A stretch of 51,830 bases of DNA from NCBI GenBank assembly GCA_021829835.1, contig JAKBPE010000008.1, positions 1 to 51,830 on the forward strand, read 5' to 3'. Source of the stretch: a bacterium. GTDB lineage: Archaea > Micrarchaeota > Micrarchaeia > Micrarchaeales > CABMGC01. Every line of letters begins with the position of its first letter. The first letter of the stretch is position 1. Of this stretch, positions 10,685 through 19,025 are shown piece after piece. The position numbers were made by a program, and so were the translations under genes. The notes under the pieces were generated by a model, which was given only the letters and a program-made list of their open reading frames with translations, was not told where the DNA came from and did no database searches.

Positions 10685-11962
10685 GTGCATATAGAAAGAC
10701 GGCATCTGCTTTTTGCTATAATTATAATCTCGGCTTTGCAGCTTGTAAACGCATACAGTCCTTCGTTTATTCAGCTTCCTGTAGGCAGTCTTCCTCGCGG
10801 CATAGTGATAAATCCCTCAACAAATGTCGGATACGTGGCAGATTATGGAAATGGGAATGTCACGTTCGTAAATTTGGGCAGCAGGAGCATAATAAATGAA
10901 GTTAATGCTGGAAGTGGAATCGAAGGCATAGCATTAAGCCCTGACAATGCATATGTTTATGTCACTAATTATAACGGATCTTCTATAAGCGCAATAAATA
11001 CCAACACCTATGCGGTTACAAAGATACCAATAACAAATAGTACGCCTTACGGGATTGCAATAACTCCGAATGGAGAATATGCATATGTTACTTCTCCGGG
11101 AATACCGGTTAATGGGATACAGCCTAACAGCACAGTGTATGTAGTAAGCCTTCAGACTGACAAGCCTGTAGCAGAGATTAAAGTAGGCAGGGGTGCTCAG
11201 GGAATCGCAATTTCGCCTAATGGCAGATTTGCGTATGTAGCCAATTATGACGACTCATCCGTCAGCATAATAAACACCACTACAAACAAGGTAATATCAG
11301 TAATTGCTGTGGGATACGGAGTAGACAATATAGCCATATCACCTAATGGAGATTATGTTTATACAAGCAATTACAACCTGCCTCTTGAACTCTATCTAGG
11401 GAGGCAATTCAACGGGAGTTCAAGCATAATAGATGGCAGGACAAATAAGTTTGTCAAGACAGTCATAGCTGGAGAGGGACCTGATGCGGTAGCTGTTTCG
11501 CCGACAGGAGCATATGCGTATGTAACAAATGCCGGAGATGGAACAATCAGCATAATAAACACCACCACTAACAATGTAACAGGAACGATTGTTGCAGGAG
11601 GTTTTGCAAAGAGCTTCTTTGACGGAATAGCCATATCATCAAATGGGAACTACGCATATCTTGCAGATCCTTATAACAATACTTTGGAGATAATTGACCT
11701 CAGGCTTGTGGCAGTGGAGCCGCCGAAGTTTTCAGTCATCCCTGTAGTTTCAACGCCTCAGTCACTAAATTCTACGCCTAGTGCACCTTCGCAGAGCTCT
11801 GGCAGTGGCAAGAGCAGTTCAGGCACAGCGCCTACCACACCGACAGTAAGCCAGCAGGCCGGCAGCTCCCCTAATTACACAATAATTTATGCAATGATGG
11901 GCGTAATAATAATACTGCTAGTTCTGGTCATCGCACTGCTTATGAGAAGGTCTGGAAAGTGA
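10685..11962 (+). CDS. Secreted YVTN/NHL-type beta-propeller protein with a C-terminal anchor
   Basis: From the GTG at 10685 the product is 425 residues. It begins with a clean signal peptide (HIERRHLL, then a hydrophobic run ending LQLVNA). Repeats of about 42-50 residues follow, with the pattern GIAISPNG.YAYV.N..D.SVSIINTTTNKV; this is the YVTN-type surface propeller signature. A Ser/Pro/Gly/Thr-rich stalk and one C-terminal membrane helix ending in RRSGK anchor it outside the cell. The frame is open from 10523, but the extra residues would bury the signal peptide, and TATA spacing favours 10685. It is divergent to the giant surface-protein gene, and the two may share a regulatory region. 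A role in adhesion or S-layer contact is likely from the family, but no ligand can be read from the sequence. Confidence 0.85.
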   Translation: MHIERRHLLFAIIIISALQLVNAYSPSFIQLPVGSLPRGIVINPSTNVGYVADYGNGNVTFVNLGSRSIINEVNAGSGIEGIALSPDNAYVYVTNYNGSSISAINTNTYAVTKIPITNSTPYGIAITPNGEYAYVTSPGIPVNGIQPNSTVYVVSLQTDKPVAEIKVGRGAQGIAISPNGRFAYVANYDDSSVSIINTTTNKVISVIAVGYGVDNIAISPNGDYVYTSNYNLPLELYLGRQFNGSSSIIDGRTNKFVKTVIAGEGPDAVAVSPTGAYAYVTNAGDGTISIINTTTNNVTGTIVAGGFAKSFFDGIAISSNGNYAYLADPYNNTLEIIDLRLVAVEPPKFSVIPVVSTPQSLNSTPSAPSQSSGSGKSSSGTAPTTPTVSQQAGSSPNYTIIYAMMGVIIILLVLVIALLMRRSGK

Positions 11963-12121
11963 GCAATTTTTCAGATTAGAATCCGAGGTTTTTGTTTTAT
12001 ATTACAGCCCTTTTGCTCTTTTTTATGAGAGAGAAGGCTGGGACTTTCCGTGGCAAGCAATATTCCGTATTAGCATAATATAGAAACGGCTTGTGCTGCT
12101 GCATTTGATTGCCTGTTAGCA

Positions 12122-12949
12122 TTAGTTCTGAACTTGGAATAATTTTGTCATTTCTTCGAGATTTGTTATTCTGTAGTTCATACCATATAGGTGGTGGACC
12201 TCCCTGCCTACCACACGGATTATGCTTAGATCAAAAGAGTTGAATACGGTTTGGAGATGTGCAAGCTGATTGTTAAGTACGTCCATTGCTTCCTTCTGGC
12301 TCACTCCTACAGCAGTGGATTCTATATACATTATACTGTATGTTGGAAGCTCTCCGTCTGAAATTCGGTCTATTCTTGTCTGGATGATATTTATCTGGCG
12401 TTCTATCTCCTTTATTGTAAGTGCATTTGGCGTTGTGTTCTGTTCTTCCCTTGAAAGCTGGAACTCCAGATATCCTCTTTTGCCTTCCAGAGCCTCCCTA
12501 TATTTCTGTACATCCTCAGGCACTGATACCAGATTGAACTTAAAGGTAAAATTTGTATTCATTAATATGCGCTCCCATTTTTCAGGGCCTGATGAGAGGT
12601 TCTCCTCTTCTCCTGGAGTGATGTTCTCAGCTGAGAAAACATATTTGTAGATATTGCCAGTTAGATAGCCTGTTGCATAATAAAGCCCGTTTGCATTTTT
12701 AATAACACAGTTTTGGGTTTCAGGAACCATATGGTCCTTGGAGAGCTGTATCTGTACATTCATGCGCTTGGTTATGAATGGAAATACCAAAAAATCGGCG
12801 AAATTCATCGCCATTACAAAAAATAGCACTATTATGCCAATTACAAATACTATAGGGGAGAGAATACCATAGTTTGATGCGTTTGAGAGAACAAGCACTA
12901 TTACTGCAATCGATGTTCCCATGTACAATATAGTTTCCATCTCAACCAT
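12122..12949 (-). CDS. Bitopic membrane protein resembling PrgI plus VirB4 N-terminal domain, without ATPase
   Basis: The 275-residue product has two N-terminal membrane helices (about residues 8-25 and 29-55). A soluble domain of about 200 residues follows, predicted alpha/beta. The layout of short helical pair, loop NANGLYYATGYLTGN, paired central helices and a C-terminal strand-helix (DLSIIRVVGREV) recalls the non-ATPase N-terminal domain of VirB4/TraC proteins preceded by a PrgI-like helix pair. No Walker motif is present. Its ATG shares one base with the upstream stop (TAATG), so it is translationally coupled and is the last gene of the VirB6-like operon. The family assignment comes from pattern similarity and needs a profile search; the membrane topology is clear. 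Confidence 0.8.
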   Translation of the reverse strand: MVEMETILYMGTSIAVIVLVLSNASNYGILSPIVFVIGIIVLFFVMAMNFADFLVFPFITKRMNVQIQLSKDHMVPETQNCVIKNANGLYYATGYLTGNIYKYVFSAENITPGEEENLSSGPEKWERILMNTNFTFKFNLVSVPEDVQKYREALEGKRGYLEFQLSREEQNTTPNALTIKEIERQINIIQTRIDRISDGELPTYSIMYIESTAVGVSQKEAMDVLNNQLAHLQTVFNSFDLSIIRVVGREVHHLYGMNYRITNLEEMTKLFQVQN

Positions 12950-13791
12950 TAAGAACCACCAATTGTCTTCTGCCTCATCCGCTCGCTTATAGTTTCAGTA
13001 GGTATCATGAAATCGGGCTCTACGAATGAAAGTATCTCCTTCCCTGTTACTACTGATGCTGTTACTCCGAGAGTCGCGCTTATGCCTCCTGCAAGATCCT
13101 CGGCCTGCGAATAGGCAATATTTGCTGCTTCTTCTTCTGTACCGCCTATAGCGCTTACCATCGCATAAAGTACAAGCGACTGCGACCTTGAACTGCTGAC
13201 ATTGTCAAGGAGATTTCTCCACATTGTTATCTCTCCTCTTATACGCTCCTGCTCTCCGGATTTTAAAGATCCCGGATCTTTTGAAGCCTGCATATTCCTG
13301 TATCTCTCTTCTGATTTGTTGAGTATGTCCCTAAGTTTGTTTATGTAGTCGTCCTTGTTTATCATATACATCTGTGCGGAGAGCTTTATGGGATTCTTGC
13401 TTAGAGTAAGTATCCTTCCGAACATTTTAGATATCTCAGTCTTCTCTTCTTCGTTCATTTCAGTGGAAGATCGGTACATGGGTATTTTTACAAATGCACT
13501 CCCGTATATCTTTCCGTTTTCCCTTCTGACCATCGCGTTTTCAGATGGGGCGAGTGTCGATGCCTCACCGTCACCGAGGATTAGTGTTCTGTCTTTTCTA
13601 TTCTTTACAGCATCTAGCAGATATAGATAATCTTTGGTAAGGAATGCTGCAAGAGAAACAAATATGGCTATTATGGCAAGCAGCGTGTCCAGTACAAATA
13701 TATGAATTGCCTGCGAGATTACTGCGAATACTATGGCCATTGCAGTAAGCATGCCGAAAAGCATGAAGCGGGTGTTAGGCATTGGGCTCAA
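12949..13791 (-). CDS. Second PrgI/VirB4-N-like bitopic membrane protein
   Basis: The 280-residue product has two membrane helices within residues 8-50, then a soluble domain. The domain contains EEEKTEISKMFGRIL, a strand (IKLSAQMYMI), a long charged helix (DYINKLRDILNKSEERYRN) and a late EEEAANIAYSQAEDLAGG helix. The order resembles the N-terminal domain of VirB4 ATPases, in which a strand and two long helices precede a 'L..r...l...L' helix. No P-loop is present. Its start overlaps the 78-residue gene upstream by 17 bases. It is probably a distant paralogue of its downstream neighbour, and the two may form a pair that docks an ATPase encoded elsewhere. That partnership is inference. Confidence 0.8.
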   Translation of the reverse strand: MSPMPNTRFMLFGMLTAMAIVFAVISQAIHIFVLDTLLAIIAIFVSLAAFLTKDYLYLLDAVKNRKDRTLILGDGEASTLAPSENAMVRRENGKIYGSAFVKIPMYRSSTEMNEEEKTEISKMFGRILTLSKNPIKLSAQMYMINKDDYINKLRDILNKSEERYRNMQASKDPGSLKSGEQERIRGEITMWRNLLDNVSSSRSQSLVLYAMVSAIGGTEEEAANIAYSQAEDLAGGISATLGVTASVVTGKEILSFVEPDFMIPTETISERMRQKTIGGS

Positions 13792-14011
13792 CCTCGTAAT
13801 ACAGCTCTGTTACTGGTGTTTCTCCTAAAGTTTTGATTTTATAAAAGAGTATTGGCTTGTTGGTTAGTTCAAAGTGCATGTTACCACTATAGTAATTCAT
13901 CTTTATATGCCTTTTTTGCCTGAATGTTATTCCGATAGTTGGTTCTGCATGGCTAGAAGTGCGATCTGAATTTACAGCTTCAACGTTCAATGCGAAGTTG
14001 TGATTGTTCAT
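13775..14011 (-). CDS. Small soluble beta-rich protein in the VirB6-like operon
   Basis: This is a 78-residue protein starting at an ATG that overlaps the upstream stop as ATGA, which indicates translational coupling. The frame is open further upstream to 14125, but that part lies inside the preceding membrane-protein gene. The product has no signal peptide or membrane helix and is rich in alternating polar/hydrophobic strands (KPILFYKIKTLGE, VTELYYEVE). I recognise no family. Its fixed place between the polytopic subunits and the VirB4-N-like pair suggests a small adaptor of the same complex. Confidence 0.7.
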   Translation of the reverse strand: MNNHNFALNVEAVNSDRTSSHAEPTIGITFRQKRHIKMNYYSGNMHFELTNKPILFYKIKTLGETPVTELYYEVEPNA

Positions 14012-15096
14012 ATCTTCAGCCTTGAGGATAGCTGTGACATTCCGCCTATGAATTCTGCTATCTGCAGGATTATAGCATAGGTAAGCGCCATGATCAATGC
14101 CGGGTAGAATAGTACTGAAAGCCAATATGCATCCATTGAGACCTGGATGTTGTTCAGCGTCTGAACCAGTTGTGAATTGGGATTGAGCGCATTTGTTATG
14201 GCACCTGTTCCCGAGCCATACTGCTGCAACTGAGCCGTATTATAATTTGCCTGGGAGAGGGTGGTGCCTCCTGTGAAGTAGTATGCAACTGAGAAGAGTA
14301 AGGGCAATGCCACATAGAAGCCTATTGCTATTGCTATCATCATGCCTCCCATTGATCTGGTAGGTATAAGAGACCTTAGCACTACCCCGGGAATCAGGAA
14401 TACAGGTATTGCTATGTACATGAATGCCATTATAGCCCAGAATTCAGTATATAGAAGAGCAAGCACATCAAGCTGAATGTCTATCATGGTAAAGGCAGGA
14501 ATGAAGAAAAGATACTGCAGGGCATATTTGAAAGGCTCTGGAATGTATGTGCATCCGAGAGGCCTGCATACCTGAAGATTGATTCCTATGTAGAAGCTTT
14601 CCACTGCAACTATGTCAAAAAGCCTGTAAAGCTCCGTCTGAAGCGCCGTTATTGTATTCATTATGTAGTTTAGAGATGTAACATAGGGATTTGTAGAGAC
14701 TATGAGGCCTGGAACAAGACCGAATAAGACTCCGGTGACGGTGAGGAATAGAACTACTATCAGCGCGCTTGCGAGGGCTTCATAATACTCGCCTATTCCG
14801 AAATTTTTTATTCTCTCGTTCTTTAGCAGGATGCCTGCGCCGAAAAGCATGCTTGCAATGGAGAATGAAACGAAGACTGCAAGGAGTGCTATAGGCATCC
14901 ATTTCATCCAGTAGCTTGATAGTGCCGAGCTTATCTGCAGGCAGTACCAAGGAGCAACTTGCTGTATTGTGCTACTGCTGAGAAAGCCGCTGCATCCTGT
15001 CCCTGCATATCCTTGTGAGGCTGCCTGTGCAGTTATAAAGTGTGGAAGTATGAATAATGCCAGGAGAAAAATAAATATTTTTATTCTGGATTTCAT
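14008..15096 (-). CDS. VirB6/TrbL-like polytopic membrane protein (paralogue 6 of 6 in operon order)
   Basis: The 362-residue product has a signal peptide (MKSRIKIF, hydrophobic run, ITAQA) and about seven further membrane helices. An early helix is followed by a basic segment and GEYYEAL. Later comes IPGVVLRSLIPTRSMGG, then a long helix IAIAIGFYVALPLL. The same 'G..LRS...TR..GG' motif occurs in the five genes upstream and recalls the 'P...LF..tR' core of VirB6/TrbL channel proteins. A Gln/Asn/Ser-rich extracellular loop lies at about 285-320, and the protein ends with GGMSQLSSRLKI. It starts 7 bases after the upstream gene ends and couples to the 78-residue gene by ATGA. Function as a secretion-channel subunit is inferred. 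Confidence 0.85.
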   Translation of the reverse strand: MKSRIKIFIFLLALFILPHFITAQAASQGYAGTGCSGFLSSSTIQQVAPWYCLQISSALSSYWMKWMPIALLAVFVSFSIASMLFGAGILLKNERIKNFGIGEYYEALASALIVVLFLTVTGVLFGLVPGLIVSTNPYVTSLNYIMNTITALQTELYRLFDIVAVESFYIGINLQVCRPLGCTYIPEPFKYALQYLFFIPAFTMIDIQLDVLALLYTEFWAIMAFMYIAIPVFLIPGVVLRSLIPTRSMGGMMIAIAIGFYVALPLLFSVAYYFTGGTTLSQANYNTAQLQQYGSGTGAITNALNPNSQLVQTLNNIQVSMDAYWLSVLFYPALIMALTYAIILQIAEFIGGMSQLSSRLKI

Positions 15097-15103
15097 AATA
15101 CCA

Positions 15104-16207
15104 CTATAAGATTCTCACTAGCAATGAGAGGAGATCCATGCGCTCCCCTATCGCCTGAGAGAAATCAATTATGAATACATCTACTATTATAAGATTTATT
15201 AAAGGTATCAAGGTTAATCCGACCCAGACAATCCCAACATATGCAAAAAGATAAGTTGGCAGTATTGTTGCCAGGTTGTTACCTAACAGGTAGCTGAAAT
15301 ATACTCCTGCAGCATAAAGGACGCTTGATGCGCCTCCTGTAGCTACCCCAGATATAAGCAAACCACTCATAAAAGAGATGCTTGCCGGGTAGACATTATC
15401 GACTGCGACGTTTATGAATCCGTAATTTATTATGGTAAGTATTGGATATAGTATACCAATTCCAAGTGCAAAGGCAATCATTGCCCCGCCAAAAGTACGG
15501 GATATCCCGAATATTCTTGCTATAAGACCTAGTGACATCAATATGGCAAATATTACTGCTGCTGATGATAAGATTATCAACTGAAGGTCGTTCCCTAAGA
15601 CGAATACATATATTGCATCTACAAATGTGCCCAGATATTTGAAAGATATATCTGCATTTATGAAAGTTATCTCCGCTGAGAGCTTTCCGGAGAATACACT
15701 TCCAAGAAAGGAAGGATAGCTTATGCTGACTCCCAGAGTAGGCTGAACGGTACCCATGATGACCATCATATAGTACTGTTCAAGATTGAGCCTTGCTGAA
15801 AAATAGTTGAATGTCGACATATCACATACAGATAGGGAATATATGTTATACATGGAGCCGAGGCATTCTGTAGGAACTATCCCCATATTAGTATTAAGAT
15901 ATCCGAGCGGTAAATTATAGATGATGTTAGCCGCATATGCGAAGGCTATTATGAGAACTATCGAGAGCAATACATCATATATCTTTACCCTTGTCCATAC
16001 AGTTATGTCACTTCTTCCTGTAAATCTGAATAACGCATATATCAGGATAAGTAATCCCAGAATTGCAACTGCCGAGATTCCGGCAACAGAGAACCAGGCA
16101 GTATACATAGGTTGGAAGCATGAGTATAAATTGGTAGCAATGCAGTTTCCGCCTGGTGTCACTATCTGCAGAATGAACAATTGTATAATATTTTGTATAA
16201 ACATCAT
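15104..16207 (-). CDS. VirB6/TrbL-like polytopic membrane protein (paralogue 5)
   Basis: The 367-residue product has about eight hydrophobic segments. It shows the shared plan: helix plus charged turn (FRFTGRSDITVWTRVKIYDVLL), an extracellular Cys-containing loop (GIVPTECLGSMYNIYSLSVCDMS), then GLIARIFGISRTFGGAMIAFALG followed by a helix with a Pro (LYPIL). The shared motif reads ARIFGISRTFGG here, so the Ser after Arg is replaced. The C-terminus is IGERMDLLSLLVRIL. The ATG overlaps the upstream stop by four bases, again ATGA-type coupling. The protein probably assembles with its paralogues into one membrane complex. Confidence 0.83.
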   Translation of the reverse strand: MMFIQNIIQLFILQIVTPGGNCIATNLYSCFQPMYTAWFSVAGISAVAILGLLILIYALFRFTGRSDITVWTRVKIYDVLLSIVLIIAFAYAANIIYNLPLGYLNTNMGIVPTECLGSMYNIYSLSVCDMSTFNYFSARLNLEQYYMMVIMGTVQPTLGVSISYPSFLGSVFSGKLSAEITFINADISFKYLGTFVDAIYVFVLGNDLQLIILSSAAVIFAILMSLGLIARIFGISRTFGGAMIAFALGIGILYPILTIINYGFINVAVDNVYPASISFMSGLLISGVATGGASSVLYAAGVYFSYLLGNNLATILPTYLFAYVGIVWVGLTLIPLINLIIVDVFIIDFSQAIGERMDLLSLLVRIL

Positions 16208-17469
16208 ATCAGCCTCTCCAACAGCCTTCCGCTTGTGAGCGAAGGAGAACCCAGAAAGTCGCCTAAGGCTTCAAGCAGGTCAAATGATATCAGTAATGCT
16301 ATGGAAAAACCTATCAGGTTTAATACGGCGGTAGCTATGTAACTTATGTATGCGTCTATAAGCTGTATGAATACCTGTCCGGGATTTAAGAATGGAAGGC
16401 TCACTATGAATGTAAGTATTGATATGGCATGGGTTAGAAACCAGCTATATATACCAGATGAAGACTGGCAATTTCCAAATCCTGAATTTGGAGAGTTTAT
16501 TATACATGCGGAGTTAGTCGCAGTGTAGATTTGGGAGGAAGCCAGGGCAGTTACAGGATAGTATAATGCAGGAAAGATTATGTAAAAAGATATGAACAAT
16601 GCTAAAAGCGCTCCTCCTGCAGCCCTTGTCCATGGAAATGATCTTAAAAGCACTCCCAAGTATAGGAAGGCAGGAAATAGGAAGTATATTGTAAGCAGTA
16701 GGAAATTTGTAGTGACCCCCAGAAAGAGCGTGATTGATAAGGGAAGCAGAAGAAATACCACAAGTTGATAATACAGCTGAACTCCGTCAAGAGGTTTAAA
16801 TGTTATTGTTGGCACGAAATTTGAGAGGCCCGGAGTTGCCGGAGATGTTGTAAGGGAGAGTGAGCCTATAAGAGAGTAAAGAGGCAGGTTAGCAAGAGTT
16901 AGTATGAATGTTGAAATAGAGGGGCCTATTTGTGTGTTTATTATATTTTGGCATATGCCAGTGTACAGCGCAGTGCCGAATTGGGGAGAAGGCTGACTGC
17001 TATATGAGCTTGCAAGGGATCCGAAGAATCCTGCATAGCTTGACGTTGCTGCAAGCGAACCGGCAATAACCCCTATAAGTATTATATTTAGTACGCTTTC
17101 CAAAGCTTCAGTCCTTGCGAACTGTACAAGCTTGCTTATTCCGAATCCGTATCCTATACCATATGCAAGGGCAAGTATACAGAATACTGCAAGTACCACA
17201 AGAAGGGCAAGCTCTGCTATATTAAGGCCGAGATTCCCATTTACAAATACGCTTGGAAAGATTTGTGCGGTGCCTCCTCCAGTAGGCGCTACGTCGCTCC
17301 CACCAGTAGGAGGTAATGTTACCTGGTTGCTATAAAGGGCACTGCAGGTCTGGGTTGCGAATGTTCCTAGAAAACCTGCAGGAGCTGAAGGAGAAGACGT
17401 GGCAGATTGTGCACTGACACTGCCTATAAGAAGAATGCATAAAAAGATCAAAACTAGAATTTTCCTCAT
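16204..17469 (-). CDS. VirB6/TrbL-like polytopic membrane protein (paralogue 4)
   Basis: The 421-residue product has a signal peptide (MRKILVLIFLCILLIGSVSAQ) and about eight membrane helices. After a secreted N-terminal segment with a single Cys come a long helix, GISKLVQFARTEALESVL and another helix. The core reads LGVLLRSFPWTRAAGGALLALFISFYIIFPAL, matching the operon-wide motif. An extracellular loop with two Cys residues (NSACIINSPNSGFGNCQ) lies before the last helices. The end, LGSPSLTSGRLLERLI, matches the C-terminal pattern of other members. It ends by four-base overlap with the next gene and starts seven bases after the previous one. Confidence 0.85.
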   Translation of the reverse strand: MRKILVLIFLCILLIGSVSAQSATSSPSAPAGFLGTFATQTCSALYSNQVTLPPTGGSDVAPTGGGTAQIFPSVFVNGNLGLNIAELALLVVLAVFCILALAYGIGYGFGISKLVQFARTEALESVLNIILIGVIAGSLAATSSYAGFFGSLASSYSSQPSPQFGTALYTGICQNIINTQIGPSISTFILTLANLPLYSLIGSLSLTTSPATPGLSNFVPTITFKPLDGVQLYYQLVVFLLLPLSITLFLGVTTNFLLLTIYFLFPAFLYLGVLLRSFPWTRAAGGALLALFISFYIIFPALYYPVTALASSQIYTATNSACIINSPNSGFGNCQSSSGIYSWFLTHAISILTFIVSLPFLNPGQVFIQLIDAYISYIATAVLNLIGFSIALLISFDLLEALGDFLGSPSLTSGRLLERLI

Positions 17470-17476
17470 TATACCA

Positions 17477-19021
17477 CTATAGAAGCCTTCCCAGTCCTAA
17501 TAAGCTGGTATCTCCTCCGAGAAGCGAGGAGATCCCTTTTATTGAAGAGAGAAGTATCAGCAGGTTCATTATATTCAGAAGAACGCTTGATACGAATATA
17601 ATCCCATACATGTTTGATATGTTGAAGATGGAGGTAAGTATATTTTCAGGAGTGCATGAGAATCCACCTAGGAATGTGAGTCCAGGTGAAGGTATTCCTC
17701 CGAAGGTAGGCAGCGTTGTAAGAAAATCCTTTGCTGCAAGGATTAGCCCTACTCCTGGAATGAGATATGAGCCTGCTACTTCTGCCTCCCCATAGGTTAC
17801 GCTCCCATAAGGAGGCCAGCAGCCATTGTTGTTTAGTATGTAATCAAGTCTTGGATATACATAAAAATTGATGAATTGAGAATCATAATCTATCGGTGCT
17901 TGGCCCACTACAGTGACTTCCCCGGTTGGGGATATAGTCGAAGATGAAGACGTTTGGATTGGAAGTCCTGTAAGAAGCATAGAATTGTAAGGATTCGCTC
18001 CCTGGATTACTGGAGGTATGCCTATAGGACTGAGTGGATTGTTCGCATTTGCAAGTGCTGCGTATTCGAAAAGAGTAAGCATTGGATATAGAAACAGGCC
18101 TACAATAACTACAGATAGAATAAGCCCTCCTGCTCTTCTTGTCATAAATGATGATCGCAATATTATTCCTGCTGCTAACAAATATGGCCATCCGAATAGC
18201 ATTATGATTATTGCAATAAGCTCTATGACACCTAGATAGGTTACAAGCTGGGCCTCACTTCCTATAAGTAGAGTACCTCCTCTTATCTTTCCGTACAGGT
18301 TAAAAGGCGAGTATGAATAGGTAGCATTGAAAACTGCTGGTCCTGCCGGAGCTATTGCAGGGTTGGCTGCACAGGTTGCCGGATAACAGATGTTTTCAGT
18401 TACTACAAGAGCTGAAAGGGTTCCATACCAGTTTTCAAATATATTTAGGGCATTGATGTTTATTGCTGATTGTGAAGTGATGTTTGCTGCTATTGCATAG
18501 GTAGCTGCCAGCCCATAGTTTATATTTGTAGTTATATCACTGCTTCCTGAACTTGCAGGATTTATTATTCCGGAACAGATGGTGGCTGTTGGGCCTGGAT
18601 TTGATGCACCAGCAATCTGCAGCTGAGAATTGGTAAGATACAGGGGAGAAGTGCCAAGCTGGGCCGAGCTGCATATGTTAGATACTGATTGTGCAAGCTG
18701 TGTGTCAGATTGATAGATTGCACTCCCATAAAAATTAAGTGCGGATATTATTATCACAATTATTACAGCTGTGCCTACTACCTGGGCGAATTCGCCTATA
18801 GCCATCTGTTTTAACCTGCCGTTGTTTATCAGCGTTGCAAGAGCGTACATGACTATTGGTATCATTGCGGATACAAAGATACCTATCATGATGATTGGTA
18901 TCCAATTGTAAAATACATTTATGCTTGAAGTTATGGGATATATTGATTGTGCATGTCCTATTGGTAAATACCAAATAAAGACAAGAAGGATTGAGAGGGT
19001 TATAGGTAAGATTTTTCTCAT
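17477..19021 (-). CDS. VirB6/TrbL-like polytopic membrane protein (paralogue 3, largest)
   Basis: I chose the ATG at 19021 (514 residues). It is preceded by GGAG at eight bases and gives a clean signal peptide (MRKILPITL...GHAQS); the in-frame ATG at 19051 adds ten residues before it. About eight helices follow the family plan: INNGRLKQMAIGEFAQVV after the first mature helix, a large Asn/Ser/Cys-containing external loop (about 115-245), then AGIILRSSFMTRRAGGLILSVV with a Pro-containing helix. A second large external loop (about 320-460) carries Gly/Pro/Cys. The end reads GISSLLGGDTSLLGLGRLL. It lies between paralogues, four bases after the previous gene and seven before the next. Confidence 0.85.
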   Translation of the reverse strand: MRKILPITLSILLVFIWYLPIGHAQSIYPITSSINVFYNWIPIIMIGIFVSAMIPIVMYALATLINNGRLKQMAIGEFAQVVGTAVIIVIIISALNFYGSAIYQSDTQLAQSVSNICSSAQLGTSPLYLTNSQLQIAGASNPGPTATICSGIINPASSGSSDITTNINYGLAATYAIAANITSQSAININALNIFENWYGTLSALVVTENICYPATCAANPAIAPAGPAVFNATYSYSPFNLYGKIRGGTLLIGSEAQLVTYLGVIELIAIIIMLFGWPYLLAAGIILRSSFMTRRAGGLILSVVIVGLFLYPMLTLFEYAALANANNPLSPIGIPPVIQGANPYNSMLLTGLPIQTSSSSTISPTGEVTVVGQAPIDYDSQFINFYVYPRLDYILNNNGCWPPYGSVTYGEAEVAGSYLIPGVGLILAAKDFLTTLPTFGGIPSPGLTFLGGFSCTPENILTSIFNISNMYGIIFVSSVLLNIMNLLILLSSIKGISSLLGGDTSLLGLGRLL

Positions 19022-19025
19022 TGAA

